Positions 1 to 8,519 of a stretch of 64,000 bases of DNA are shown in pieces (the first letter of the stretch is position 1; each line of letters starts with the position of its first letter). The translations under genes and the position numbers were made by a program. The stretch spans positions 1 to 64,000 of the forward strand of contig JAHPZE010000011.1 of the NCBI GenBank assembly GCA_019058365.1, given 5' to 3'. The notes under the pieces were generated by a model. The model did no database searches. It was not told the origin of the DNA and saw only the letters and a list, made by a program, of their open reading frames with translations. The DNA is from Promethearchaeota archaeon (GTDB taxonomy: Archaea > Asgardarchaeota > Lokiarchaeia > Sigyniarchaeales > SOKP01).

Positions 1-617
1 TAAAAATTAAAGGTGAATAAAGATTTAGTGTATGAAGGGAAATTAAAAATTATCAAGAGTTCAAAGATTAAAAAAGCTGCATGACCTTCATTAAGATGAT
101 AAGTTTTTATGTTGTGATATCCAAGTTTTTCTAACATTCTATACCCACAAATACCAAGAATCATCTCTTGTGCTATTCGTTGAAAAGGATTTGCATCATA
201 TAAGATATGAGTTAATTTTCTTTGCCATGGCTCATTTTCATCAAGATCAGTATCTAATAATATAACTGGTATCTTATGACCATTTCTACCTATAATGTCA
301 TACTTCCAAGCTTCAACTGGAATTAATTTATCCTGTAATTCAAGAGTTACTTGTTGATCAATTTTTTCAAAATCATCACCAAAAGCCCATTCCATTTCTT
401 TTTCGACTTGATTGCCATTTGAATCAATTTGCTGATAGAAATAACCGGCATCATATGTCAAAGTGATCGCAATCATTGGCAAACCCATATCAGCTGCAGA
501 TCGAAGAGCATCTCCCGCTAATATTCCTAAACCTCCAGAATAAATAGGTAAACTACTTTCTAAAGCAATTTCCATAGAAAAATAAGCAATTTCTTGTTTT
601 TTTTCATAATCATTAAT
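1..617 (-). CDS. Alpha-glucan (glycogen/maltodextrin) phosphorylase, 5' part, runs off the window
   Basis: Reading the minus strand gives an open frame with the phosphorylase N-terminal signature IAYFSMEIAL and LPIYSGGLGILAGD, then EPWQRKLTHILYDANPFQR and HLNEGHAAF. These are typical of the short GT35 alpha-glucan phosphorylases, which release glucose-1-phosphate from alpha-1,4-glucans. The catalytic and PLP-binding C-terminal half lies beyond base 1. The first in-frame ATG (575) falls inside the conserved IAYFSMEIAL motif, so the true start must lie upstream. No ATG, GTG or TTG is available there before the stop. I chose ATT at 617, about 10 nt after an AGGTG Shine-Dalgarno-like sequence (628-632). 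Alternatively an ATG at 613 would be in frame if the A8 homopolymer (597-604) had one more base, which would suggest an indel. The family is sure, the start is not. Confidence 0.85.
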   Translation of the reverse strand, partial: MNDYEKKQEIAYFSMEIALESSLPIYSGGLGILAGDALRSAADMGLPMIAITLTYDAGYFYQQIDSNGNQVEKEMEWAFGDDFEKIDQQVTLELQDKLIPVEAWKYDIIGRNGHKIPVILLDTDLDENEPWQRKLTHILYDANPFQRIAQEMILGICGYRMLEKLGYHNIKTYHLNEGHAAFLIFELLIIFNFPSYTKSLFTFNF

Positions 618-974
618 TTTTAAATTACACCTTTATAATGCTATTTAAATGATAAAGAGTAATATGAATCTTAAGGTTATAAGAATATCTCTTAAAAAAA
701 ATTAATTTTAAATAATTTTATTCAGCGAATCTTCAAGTCAAGATTTTTGAATTTAGTTTTGAATATAAATTACTAAAACGCTTAAAAGTGGATATTCTAT
801 TAAATTTATTATTTTCATAACCTTCTGATCAAATTTATTATATGGCTCAAAAATTAACTAATGTGTAAAAAGACCTATTTTTGGAGTAATTTTGCTTTAT
901 AAAATTTTATACATATCTTTAAAAGGGGAATTATCTGAAGAAAAGTTCAAATAAATTCAAGATTTTTTTTAATA
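618..974. other. Intergenic region with probable promoter of the pyrophosphatase gene
   Basis: This is non-coding AT-rich DNA between the divergent phosphorylase and pyrophosphatase genes. A TATA-like stretch, TTTATAAAATTTTATA, lies near 895-910, about 65-80 bases before the pyrophosphatase ATG, and a purine-rich AAAAGGGGAA follows near 920. I see no RNA gene here. The promoter call is a motif judgement only. Confidence 0.35.
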
Positions 975-3044
975 ATGACTGAATATTTTAACTTACTTTA
1001 TGGGATTCTATTTTCTTTGGGAATTATACTTTCTATTTTAGGTCTATTTTATATTTTATGGATTATGAAAAAACTAAGACGTTTAGATAGCGGATCAGAA
1101 GAAATGGTAAAAATTCACAAATTAATAAAATTAGGTTCTAATACGTATTTAAGAAGACAATTTAAGACTATTAGTATAGTTCTATTAATTCTCTCTGTAA
1201 TACTTTTAATTGTTAACATTCCTTTAGCAGTTTCTTTTATAATTGGTGCAGTGACATCTCTGATTGCAAGTTATATTAGTATGGTTGCATCCACTCTATC
1301 AAATGTTAAAGTAACACAAGCATGTAAAAATGACTTAAATAACGCTTTGAAGATAGGATTTAATGCAGGAATGGTTATTGGAGTTTCGGTAATTTCTATT
1401 TCTTTACTAGGAATTAGTATTTTATACATTTCGTTTAATTTCAATATTCAAAATATTGTTGGTTTTGCCTTTGGAGCATCTTTCTCAGCACTCTTTGCGC
1501 AATTGGGGGGAGGAATATTTACTAAAGGTGCAGATATTGGAGCTGATCTAGTAGGAAAACTAGAACATGGTTTACCTGAAGATGATATAAGAAATCCCGC
1601 TGCTATAGCAGATAATGTTGGTGATAATGTCGGAGATTGTGCGGGTAGAGGAGCAGATCTCTATGAATCTTCTTCAGCAAATAACATCGCTGCGATGATA
1701 ATCGGAGTAACCTTAAGCACAGTTACAAGTAATCCATTATTCATTATTTTTTCCCTAGTTTCAAGAGCTCTAGGCAATGTTGCTGGTATATTGGGAGGTT
1801 TTTTTGTAAAGATTAAAGAAAAAGATAAATCACCCATCGCAGCATTTGCTAGAAGTCTTAGTGCTACAGCAATAATTAATATCATATTCTTTCTAATATT
1901 AACATTGATTTGTTTTCAAACAGGATGGCAGTTCTTATTCATCTCTTCCATTTTAGGAATAATGTTAGGTTTATCAACTTATTTTATAGTAGATTACTAC
2001 ACATCCTCAAGATATAGACCAGTAAAAAATATAATAAAAAGTTCAGAAACTGGAGCAGCTACCAACGTGATAAGTGGTTTTTCTTTAGGTTTAGAATCCC
2101 CTACAATTCCAGTAATCTCATTTGTGTTAGGAATTATTATTAGTTTTTTTCTTGGTGAGCAATTCGGTATAGCAAATAGTATAGACCCATACATAGGAGG
2201 AGTATTTGGTATAACTGTTGCAACAATGGGGTTATTGTCAATTACAACTATAATTTTAGCTTTTGATGGTTTTGGACCAGTATCCGATAATGCCGCAGGG
2301 ATAGCAGAGATGTCACACCAAGGAGAAGAAGTAAGATATAATTTAGATAAGCTAGATGCTGTTGGTAATACTACCAAAGCATTAGCAAAAGGTTTTGGCA
2401 TCACTTGTGCTGCTCTATCCGCTATAATATTATTTGAGGCCTATTTAGAAGAAATTAAAGCAATCGATGTTAATATCTATCATCCTATTGTTTTATGTTC
2501 CTTATTGATAGGAGCAGTCATTCCCTTTGTTTTTTCAGCATTAGCAATTAGATCTGCTGGAGTAGCAGCATATGCCATGATTAAAGAAATTCAGAAACAA
2601 TTTAAAGAAGATCCTGGAATACTTGAAAATAAGTCTTTACCAAACTATGAAAAATGTATTGATACTGGTACAAAAGTAGCATTAAAACAAATGATTTTCC
2701 CCGCATTACTACCCACATTAACACCCATTATTCTTGGATTTTTATTCGGTCCTGTTGCTCTCGCTGCATTTTTGATATCCGGAACTATATCTGGAATAAT
2801 ATTGGGATTTGTGTTAAATACAGGTGGAGGAGCTCTCGATAATACAAAAAAGGCAATTGAGGGAGGGCTTTTAGGGGGGAAAGGTTCTAAGGCACACGAT
2901 GCCTCTATAATTGGAGATACATTCGGTGATCCTTTAAAAGATACCGCAGGCCCCTCCCTCCATATCCTTGTTAAAGTAATAAATACTGTTTCAATAGCTT
3001 TTGCTCCTATTTTTATAGCTTTTGGGCCATTAATCATATTATAA
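975..3044 (+). CDS. hppA: Membrane-bound proton-translocating pyrophosphatase, K+-independent type
   Basis: This integral membrane enzyme couples hydrolysis of pyrophosphate to ion export. The 689-residue length and about 16 hydrophobic segments fit the family. The catalytic loops are all present: DIGADLVGKLE with the following NPAAIADNVGDNVGDCAGRGADLYES at about residues 195-240, and GDTFGDPLKDTAGPSLH near the C terminus. The residue that separates the K+-dependent (Ala) and K+-independent (Lys) classes is Lys here, in GNTTKALAKGF. I therefore infer a K+-independent enzyme, which is usually H+-pumping. A DUF47/PhoU-like gene follows in the same direction. A 52-bp inverted fragment of this gene lies at 3789-3840. 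Confidence 0.95.
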   Translation: MTEYFNLLYGILFSLGIILSILGLFYILWIMKKLRRLDSGSEEMVKIHKLIKLGSNTYLRRQFKTISIVLLILSVILLIVNIPLAVSFIIGAVTSLIASYISMVASTLSNVKVTQACKNDLNNALKIGFNAGMVIGVSVISISLLGISILYISFNFNIQNIVGFAFGASFSALFAQLGGGIFTKGADIGADLVGKLEHGLPEDDIRNPAAIADNVGDNVGDCAGRGADLYESSSANNIAAMIIGVTLSTVTSNPLFIIFSLVSRALGNVAGILGGFFVKIKEKDKSPIAAFARSLSATAIINIIFFLILTLICFQTGWQFLFISSILGIMLGLSTYFIVDYYTSSRYRPVKNIIKSSETGAATNVISGFSLGLESPTIPVISFVLGIIISFFLGEQFGIANSIDPYIGGVFGITVATMGLLSITTIILAFDGFGPVSDNAAGIAEMSHQGEEVRYNLDKLDAVGNTTKALAKGFGITCAALSAIILFEAYLEEIKAIDVNIYHPIVLCSLLIGAVIPFVFSALAIRSAGVAAYAMIKEIQKQFKEDPGILENKSLPNYEKCIDTGTKVALKQMIFPALLPTLTPIILGFLFGPVALAAFLISGTISGIILGFVLNTGGGALDNTKKAIEGGLLGGKGSKAHDASIIGDTFGDPLKDTAGPSLHILVKVINTVSIAFAPIFIAFGPLIIL

Positions 3045-3117
3045 ATAAATTTTCCAAAATGAATTTTCTGATGAAAATAAAAAATATTTTAAAACTCTAT
3101 AATGGTGTTGATGTAAA

Positions 3118-3756
3118 ATGACTAGTAAAATTAAAGATCAATTAATTGAAATGCTTATTGAACATTCAAGAATTATGTATTCTATAATTAGCGATATGGG
3201 TGTTTTTTATGTAGCTTGGGCAGAAGCCTCAAAAACCAATCAAGATATATTAAAAAAAAAAGCAAGTAAATTGAATTTTGATATAGAAGAAGCAGCATTG
3301 ATAAAAAATCAAACAATTAAAGATTTTTCTGAAGCAATACCCTTAGGATCGGGAGATTGGGTCATATTAATTCAGAAAATGAATAATTTATCAAATCTAG
3401 CTTCAAAATTTATTGACTTATTAATGTACATTGAATTAAAAAACGTAGATTTAGAAATAAAAAAAATGTATCATAAATCAATCAATGAAATTTTAGAAAT
3501 GGCAACATTATTAAAAGAATCAATTAAATTGTTACGAGAAAACCCCAATAATGTAATTTTTAATATAAATAAGATTCATGAGATTGGTAACTCCACAGAT
3601 ATGCTATTCTATCAATTTCTTCATTATCTTTATAAAGATAAAGATTTGGAAATCAGAAATTTATTGATAATTCGAGATAGTGTTGTGACTTTAGAACAAT
3701 TTGTTGATAAAATTAATCATATAGCAGAGATCATTAGAGTTTTGCATTATGAATAA
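3118..3756 (+). CDS. DUF47/PhoU-like all-helical protein
   Basis: The 212-residue protein is predicted to be all-helical and lacks membrane segments. Length, the helical pattern and the C-terminal LEIRNLLIIRDSVVTLEQFVDKINHIAEIIRVL fit the DUF47 (PhoU-like) family, which often accompanies Pit phosphate transporters. No Pit gene is nearby. Instead it follows the pyrophosphatase, so a link to intracellular phosphate is plausible but inferred. A clear paralog lies at 20284-20919, sharing the start (IEHSRI.YS..SDM.VFY) and the end of the protein. Confidence 0.75.
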   Translation: MTSKIKDQLIEMLIEHSRIMYSIISDMGVFYVAWAEASKTNQDILKKKASKLNFDIEEAALIKNQTIKDFSEAIPLGSGDWVILIQKMNNLSNLASKFIDLLMYIELKNVDLEIKKMYHKSINEILEMATLLKESIKLLRENPNNVIFNINKIHEIGNSTDMLFYQFLHYLYKDKDLEIRNLLIIRDSVVTLEQFVDKINHIAEIIRVLHYE

Positions 3757-3788
3757 AGATTTTATTGTAGGAAATTAGCAAGGAATTC

Positions 3789-3840
3789 TTGTTGCAACAG
3801 TTATCCCAAATACTCCTCCTAAGTATGGGTCTATACTGTT
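3789..3840 (-). pseudogene. Inverted 52-bp fragment of the pyrophosphatase gene
   Basis: The reverse complement of this stretch matches bases 2175-2226 of the upstream pyrophosphatase gene at 49 of 52 positions by eye. In frame it reads NSIDPYLGGVFGITVAT, against NSIDPYIGGVFGITVAT in the gene, and stops are met shortly on both sides. It is a remnant or partial copy in opposite orientation. If transcribed from the plus strand it would be antisense to the pyrophosphatase mRNA. Confidence 0.8.
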
Positions 3841-3905
3841 GCATTAAAAGTGATAGGAGATTGGATTTTAGAGCAAACTATGAATATAAAATTCAATTTT
3901 TCGGA

Positions 3906-4205
3906 TTAAATCTCTTTAAGAACTTCATTAAATAGAGATTTTTTTAACTGATCCTCTAAATATTTTATTTCCCTGGATTTTAAATCAAGACTATTAGTTA
4001 AACCTGCTTTTTCAGCTTCAATTTCATATGTTATGATAATCTCTTCTTCAAGTTCATATCCTTCTAATGCTTGTTCATATGCATTAAGGGGATCCATTCC
4101 TTTATCAATTTCTTTTTGTATTTTTCTCAGCAATTTTTCTTGGAGTATTTCAATTGTAGATTTTTTTATATCCTCTTCATTTTTTTTATTTAATTTGGAG
4201 ATCAT
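3906..4205 (-). CDS. Small charged helical protein, unknown function
   Basis: The 99-residue protein is rich in Lys, Glu, Ile and Leu, with no Cys pairs and no membrane segment. It looks helical (KSTIEILQEKLLRKIQKEIDKG, then LEDQLKKSLFNEVLKE). I do not recognise a family. The minus-strand reading is preferred over the overlapping plus-strand ORF at 4033-4272, whose composition is serine/phenylalanine-rich as expected for a shadow. It stands alone between the DUF47 gene and the response regulator. Confidence 0.5.
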   Translation of the reverse strand: MISKLNKKNEEDIKKSTIEILQEKLLRKIQKEIDKGMDPLNAYEQALEGYELEEEIIITYEIEAEKAGLTNSLDLKSREIKYLEDQLKKSLFNEVLKEI

Positions 4206-4344
4206 CCATCACCTTATATTTACAATAAAAAATTTAAGAAGGATATTTAAAAGCTATTATAATAATTCATAATTTTTATACAAAAAGATAATGATTAATT
4301 AAACAAATTAAATAATTTAAAAACATTAAAATGAGGCTTGACTT

Positions 4345-5226
4345 TTAACTATATTCAGTAAAAATCTTTAAAATTTTCTGAAAATCTTTTTGAAGTTGAA
4401 CTTGTTTTGTACTCTGAACTCTTTTAGAGATATTCTTAAAAATTTTCCTTATTTTTAAAGATTCCAGGTAATTAATCTCTCTTGTAATGAAAGCTATCAT
4501 ATAATCCTGTTCCCCTCCCCTCATTTTTTCGTTTTTATATGAATCAAAATAGATATATCCCTTTCTTTTAATATTTTCTATATCTACTAATATTCCTTGT
4601 GCATGATTCATTTTATCATGACCATAAATTGAGACAGATGCTTGGAACAATTGTCTTCCAATATCTTCCAAGGAATATGATAATTGTTCCCTTAATGAAA
4701 TAAAACTGGTTAATTTTGGTCCAATTTTATCATCCCATAACATAATTAATAGAACAGCACATTTGGTCTTCCTTTCATATTGGGGTTCTATCTCATCTTC
4801 AATCTCTTCAATTAATTCTTCTATTCTTTTATTGATTGAATCTATCTTTTCTTTTCTTCGTATTTTTCCATTAATGATAGCTAATAAATCCTCCTCTTCA
4901 AAAGGTTTAGTAACATAATCATCAACACCTAATATTTTTCCAAATCGTACATCTTCGCTTGAGGATTTTGCTGTTAAGAAGATAAATGGGATTCTACTCA
5001 ATTTTGGAGTAGATGATACCTTTACAAAGAAATCATACCCGTCTATACCAGGCATCATTATATCACTTATTATGAGATCTGGAATTTTTTCAAGGTTAGG
5101 CAATACATTTAAAGCATCCTGTCCATTGGATGATGTAATAACTTCAAAATTATTTTGTTCTAAAGCAATTCTAATGTTTAGTAAAATATCATCGTTATCA
5201 TCAACAACTAAAATCAACGGTTTCAT
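4345..5226 (-). CDS. Response regulator with a C-terminal longin-like domain
   Basis: Residues 1-120 are a CheY-type receiver domain with the acidic pair LVVDDNDD, the phospho-acceptor Asp in SDIMMPG, Thr in FLTAKS and Lys in YVTKPF. A charged coiled linker follows (about 125-155). The C-terminal part (about 158-293) is not a DNA-binding domain. It begins CAVLLIMLWDDKIGPKL and runs as mixed beta/alpha, which resembles longin- or roadblock-type modules seen in Asgard and other archaeal signalling proteins. That assignment is inference. The MASE3 histidine kinase lies immediately upstream in the same direction and is the likely phosphodonor. Confidence 0.8.
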   Translation of the reverse strand: MKPLILVVDDNDDILLNIRIALEQNNFEVITSSNGQDALNVLPNLEKIPDLIISDIMMPGIDGYDFFVKVSSTPKLSRIPFIFLTAKSSSEDVRFGKILGVDDYVTKPFEEEDLLAIINGKIRRKEKIDSINKRIEELIEEIEDEIEPQYERKTKCAVLLIMLWDDKIGPKLTSFISLREQLSYSLEDIGRQLFQASVSIYGHDKMNHAQGILVDIENIKRKGYIYFDSYKNEKMRGGEQDYMIAFITREINYLESLKIRKIFKNISKRVQSTKQVQLQKDFQKILKIFTEYS

Positions 5227-5317
5227 AATCTTTTAATACTAAAGCTATTGTAGAAATCTATATTGTTTTGAGATTAATATATAATAATTAAAAAAAAAAA
5301 TTAGAATTTTATGATTT

Positions 5318-7342
5318 TTAAAAATTCATTTTGGGGAAAAAAACTGAAATAGTTGTACTTTTTCCAAATTCACTGTCAACATAGATATTACCACCATGAA
5401 GTTTTATTAACTCTTCTGCTATAGAAAGACCTAAACCAGTTCCAGGAATCTCTGTAACGTCCTTAGATCTAAAAAATCTTTCAAAAAGGTGTTGTATATC
5501 TTTTTGTTTGATTCCAATACCATGATCAACTATTTGAAATAAAATACCCTCATCTTCTTTTGGATTATATTTACCTTGGTAATGATTAAAAGCGAATATT
5601 TCAATAGATGAGTTATTTTTAGAATATTTAATAGCATTATCAACAAAAATACGAAAGATTTGACTAAATCTTCTAGGATCTGCAACTAACTTTAAATTCT
5701 CATCAATATTTATTATAGTAGAAATATTTTTAGCTTTAATTTTTGGTTCCATTAGTTCTATTAAATTAAGAAATATTTTATAAATTGAAATTTCTTCTAA
5801 TTCTAAAACTTGAAGTTTCTCATCAATTCTAGAAATAATTAAAATATCATCGATTAATTCACTTAATAAATTAACATTGCGAACTACTGCATCAAAAATG
5901 TCCGATTTAAGGCCATCATCTAAATTTTCTTTATATTTATTCAAATTGTAAAGAGATTGTTTTAAAACTGTGATTGGTGTCCTCAATTCATGTGAAACAG
6001 ATGATATGAACTCTTCTAATTTTTTTTCTGCAGATACACGCGAACTAATATCTATAGTATTCACAATTACTTTTGACCAAGATTCTTCATAGCTAGGAAC
6101 TATTGATACTCTCTTTAACACATTTTTTTCATCATTTGTCAACGTATTGACTGTTGTCTCAAAATCTACAACTTTTTTACCCTCTGATAATGCATATAAT
6201 TCGTTTTTAAATGCGTTTAATGCCTCTTCAGTAAAAGTTTTTGTTAATTTATCAATTAAATCATCTTTATTATCAACTTTATATATGTCAAATGTTGCTT
6301 TATTAAAATTGAGTATTTTGATCAGTGAGATACAATTAAGTAAATCATCTTTATTTTTAGTGAAGTATTCTGAAAGGTTAGTAATACCTTTACTCTGCAA
6401 AAAATCTACATATTTTTTAATAGCGCTGAAATCATATTCACAAACAGAAATTGGTGAATTCTCAAATAGATTAAAATACCGAGCTGCTGACTCTCTCATT
6501 TTTTCCTTGCTGTGTTTGAGTTCTTTAAACAATATACCTACGGGGTTGTTAAACCCTACTAGAACTATTAATTTATATAGAATATAAAAAGCAATTATTT
6601 TTAGAATATGACCTAATTCGTTGAAGGGGCCATAAACGTTGTGATAGAGTGTAAAAGTAAATTCAGAAAATATAAAAAAAATTAAAATTATTAAAATAAG
6701 TTGATAAATTTGTTTGTTAAATTCATATTTGAAGTAATAAGTTATTAGAAATGTTATGGCAAATATGATTATGATAATATATTCACTAATTATTTTAAAT
6801 GGGGTTAATCCGACCCCATCAACAAAACATATGGGAAATAAATTAAGAAATATGAAGAGAAGTAATGTTAGACTAATTAATGAATAAAAAAATAACAATA
6901 TACTCTGTGAAACCTTTTTATTTCTCATTAATGTGGCAAATAAAAAAGAAAATGCTTGAATATAGCGCCCTGCAATCCATAATTGAGTTGATAAATTACC
7001 TCCATGCTCAGGAAAAATATTAAGACCTTCATATGCAAGGGTATGAATAAGATCAAAAATACCAACAAAAAGAGCAGAAATTCCTAAAATTAAGAAATAA
7101 GATTCATCTATATATTTACGAGAATTCCACCCTATTAAGAAAATTCCACCAGCAATTATTATACTAAAAACTTCTGCTAAACTATGAAATAACAAGTAAC
7201 TGAAGAAGGTAGTCGAGAATATAATAATTAGAATAAATGTAAAGGTGCTTATTTCAACCCACGTAAATAATTTTCCTTTTGAATTTTCTTTTTGCTCAAT
7301 TTCTTCACTATTAGCATATTGATTATTTTCTTTTTCTGTCAT
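5318..7342 (-). CDS. Membrane sensor histidine kinase (MASE3-PAS-HisKA-HATPase)
   Basis: The N-terminal ~270 residues hold about eight transmembrane helices with MASE3 features (FDLIHTLAYEGLNIFPEHGGNLSTQLWI). A PAS-like region follows at about 290-430. The dimerisation/phosphoacceptor domain has the H-box SVSHELRTPITVLK at about residue 450. The ATPase domain has the N-box IFVDNAIKYSKN, G1 DHGIGI and G2 GTGLGLS. It should sense a membrane or intracellular signal, autophosphorylate on the H-box His, and pass phosphate to the receiver protein encoded next downstream. The ligand cannot be read from sequence. The Rag-like GTPase gene is just upstream on the same strand with a 32-nt gap. Confidence 0.93.
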   Translation of the reverse strand: MTEKENNQYANSEEIEQKENSKGKLFTWVEISTFTFILIIIFSTTFFSYLLFHSLAEVFSIIIAGGIFLIGWNSRKYIDESYFLILGISALFVGIFDLIHTLAYEGLNIFPEHGGNLSTQLWIAGRYIQAFSFLFATLMRNKKVSQSILLFFYSLISLTLLLFIFLNLFPICFVDGVGLTPFKIISEYIIIIIFAITFLITYYFKYEFNKQIYQLILIILIFFIFSEFTFTLYHNVYGPFNELGHILKIIAFYILYKLIVLVGFNNPVGILFKELKHSKEKMRESAARYFNLFENSPISVCEYDFSAIKKYVDFLQSKGITNLSEYFTKNKDDLLNCISLIKILNFNKATFDIYKVDNKDDLIDKLTKTFTEEALNAFKNELYALSEGKKVVDFETTVNTLTNDEKNVLKRVSIVPSYEESWSKVIVNTIDISSRVSAEKKLEEFISSVSHELRTPITVLKQSLYNLNKYKENLDDGLKSDIFDAVVRNVNLLSELIDDILIISRIDEKLQVLELEEISIYKIFLNLIELMEPKIKAKNISTIINIDENLKLVADPRRFSQIFRIFVDNAIKYSKNNSSIEIFAFNHYQGKYNPKEDEGILFQIVDHGIGIKQKDIQHLFERFFRSKDVTEIPGTGLGLSIAEELIKLHGGNIYVDSEFGKSTTISVFFPKMNF

Positions 7343-7374
7343 AGTTAATGAGTGAAAATTATTATTGTTTAAAG

Positions 7375-7929
7375 TTAGTAAACAAGAATCTTATCAAAAA
7401 TTGTATAGATTGTTGTTTTATAAATTTCAAAGAAAATCCCTTCTGGAATCAACTTTTTAACCTTTTGAATCAATTCCTGAATACTGTCTTCAGTAAGATC
7501 GGTGTGAATTTCCTTCAAATCAGGATCATATTTATGAAGAAAAATAGAAATATCTAAATCTAAATTCTTTTGTTGAATTTTTTTTAAAATATTTTCTAAG
7601 TATTTTAAAGCTAAGTCATATCGTTGGATATCTTGAATATCAATAACAAATATAATTTTAGAACATCCAGTAATATAGGGTTCAAAATTCTCTAAATATT
7701 CTTCTCTATAATTCTCTTGACCACCTAAATCCCAAATATTAAATTTTGAGTCAACAGATTCAAAGTCAATAATATTGGGACCAATAGTTGGCGTTAATGA
7801 CAAATAATTAAGTAAATTCATTTTACCAATAATACTAAGAATTATTGATGATTTTCCAGAATTATCGAGACCAGCAATTATAATTTTTTTATAAGGTTCT
7901 GAATTATTTTTACTTGTAAGATTTGACAA
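7375..7929 (-). CDS. Rag/Arf-like small GTPase
   Basis: The 184-residue P-loop GTPase has G1 GLDNSGKS, an Arf-like Thr-Pro-Thr in switch I (LTPTIGPNI) and G3 WDLGGQ. G4 is HKYD in place of the usual NKxD. The His-Lys-x-Asp form is characteristic of eukaryotic Rag/Gtr GTPases, and Asgard archaea are known to carry Rag-like and Arf-like GTPases. No lipidation motif or membrane helix is visible. It lies between an ArsR-type regulator and the MASE3 kinase, 12 nt after the former, so the three may be co-transcribed. A function in signalling is inferred. Confidence 0.88.
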   Translation of the reverse strand: MSNLTSKNNSEPYKKIIIAGLDNSGKSSIILSIIGKMNLLNYLSLTPTIGPNIIDFESVDSKFNIWDLGGQENYREEYLENFEPYITGCSKIIFVIDIQDIQRYDLALKYLENILKKIQQKNLDLDISIFLHKYDPDLKEIHTDLTEDSIQELIQKVKKLIPEGIFFEIYKTTIYTIFDKILVY

Positions 7930-7941
7930 TAAAATTTCCTT

Positions 7942-8277
7942 TTACCGTAATTTATCTAAATTATCTGATTTAATCATTTTTTGAAATTTATTCCTTTGCA
8001 ACTCTAAAATATATGAATTTATCGTCGATAAGACTTTAAATATAGATTTATTTGCAATATAATAATATTTTATATTTCCATCTTTTCTAACATTTAATAT
8101 TCCTGCTTGCTTTAATATTTTCAATTCTTGTGAAGTATATGATTGACTAATCTTTAGTATATCTTGAATCTCTTTAGATATCATTTCATTATTTTTAAGA
8201 AGTCTAATTATTTCAATTGAATATGGATCACTCAAAATTTTTAAAAAATTAGCGACTTCTTTAGTTAGTTCGTCCAT
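7942..8277 (-). CDS. ArsR-family winged-helix transcriptional regulator
   Basis: The 111-residue protein has an ArsR/SmtB-like winged helix: ANFLKILSDPYSIEIIRLL, then helix-turn-helix EIQDILKISQSYTSQELKILKQAG, then wing ILNVRKDGNIKYYYI. There are no Cys residues, so a thiol metal site of the ArsR/CadC type is absent. It is the first gene of the minus-strand signalling block. The palindromes at 8407-8440 in front of it are candidate operators. Confidence 0.88.
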   Translation of the reverse strand: MDELTKEVANFLKILSDPYSIEIIRLLKNNEMISKEIQDILKISQSYTSQELKILKQAGILNVRKDGNIKYYYIANKSIFKVLSTINSYILELQRNKFQKMIKSDNLDKLR

Positions 8278-8406
8278 TATTCTATTTTCCGTGCATTTAT
8301 ATTATTCAAATTTAAGATATAATTTATCTCAAATCATATTCAGATTGTCCTTTATTTAAATAAGATAATTTAGAAATTTAAATATTATGAAGTTATGATA
8401 TCGCAA

Positions 8407-8440
8407 TATCACAAAATAGCAATATTTAAATATTGTGATA
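8407..8440. promoter_or_regulatory. Nested palindromes between divergent regulators (candidate operator)
   Basis: A perfect 16-bp palindrome CAATATTTAAATATTG occupies 8420-8435. It overlaps an outer inverted repeat TATCACAA (8407-8414) / TTGTGATA (8433-8440). The element lies about 130 bases before the ArsR start and 80 bases before the Lrp/AsnC start, which are divergent. Either regulator could bind here; the sequence does not decide which. Confidence 0.5.
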
Positions 8441-8519
8441 CCTTACTTTTGTAATATAATAGAAAAAGTTAAAAAAAATTTCATAAAAAATCTCTGAAAA
8501 AAGGACTTGATGTATAAAT

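Noticed and set aside
1661-3037. Minus-strand ORFs inside the pyrophosphatase gene
   Set aside because: They lie opposite a strongly conserved enzyme and have shadow-like composition rich in Pro and Ile.
4033-4272. Plus-strand 79-residue ORF
   Set aside because: It is antisense to the more protein-like 99-residue minus-strand ORF and is a Ser/Phe-rich shadow.
6147-6587. Plus-strand 146-residue ORF
   Set aside because: It lies opposite the PAS region of the histidine kinase and has no motif.
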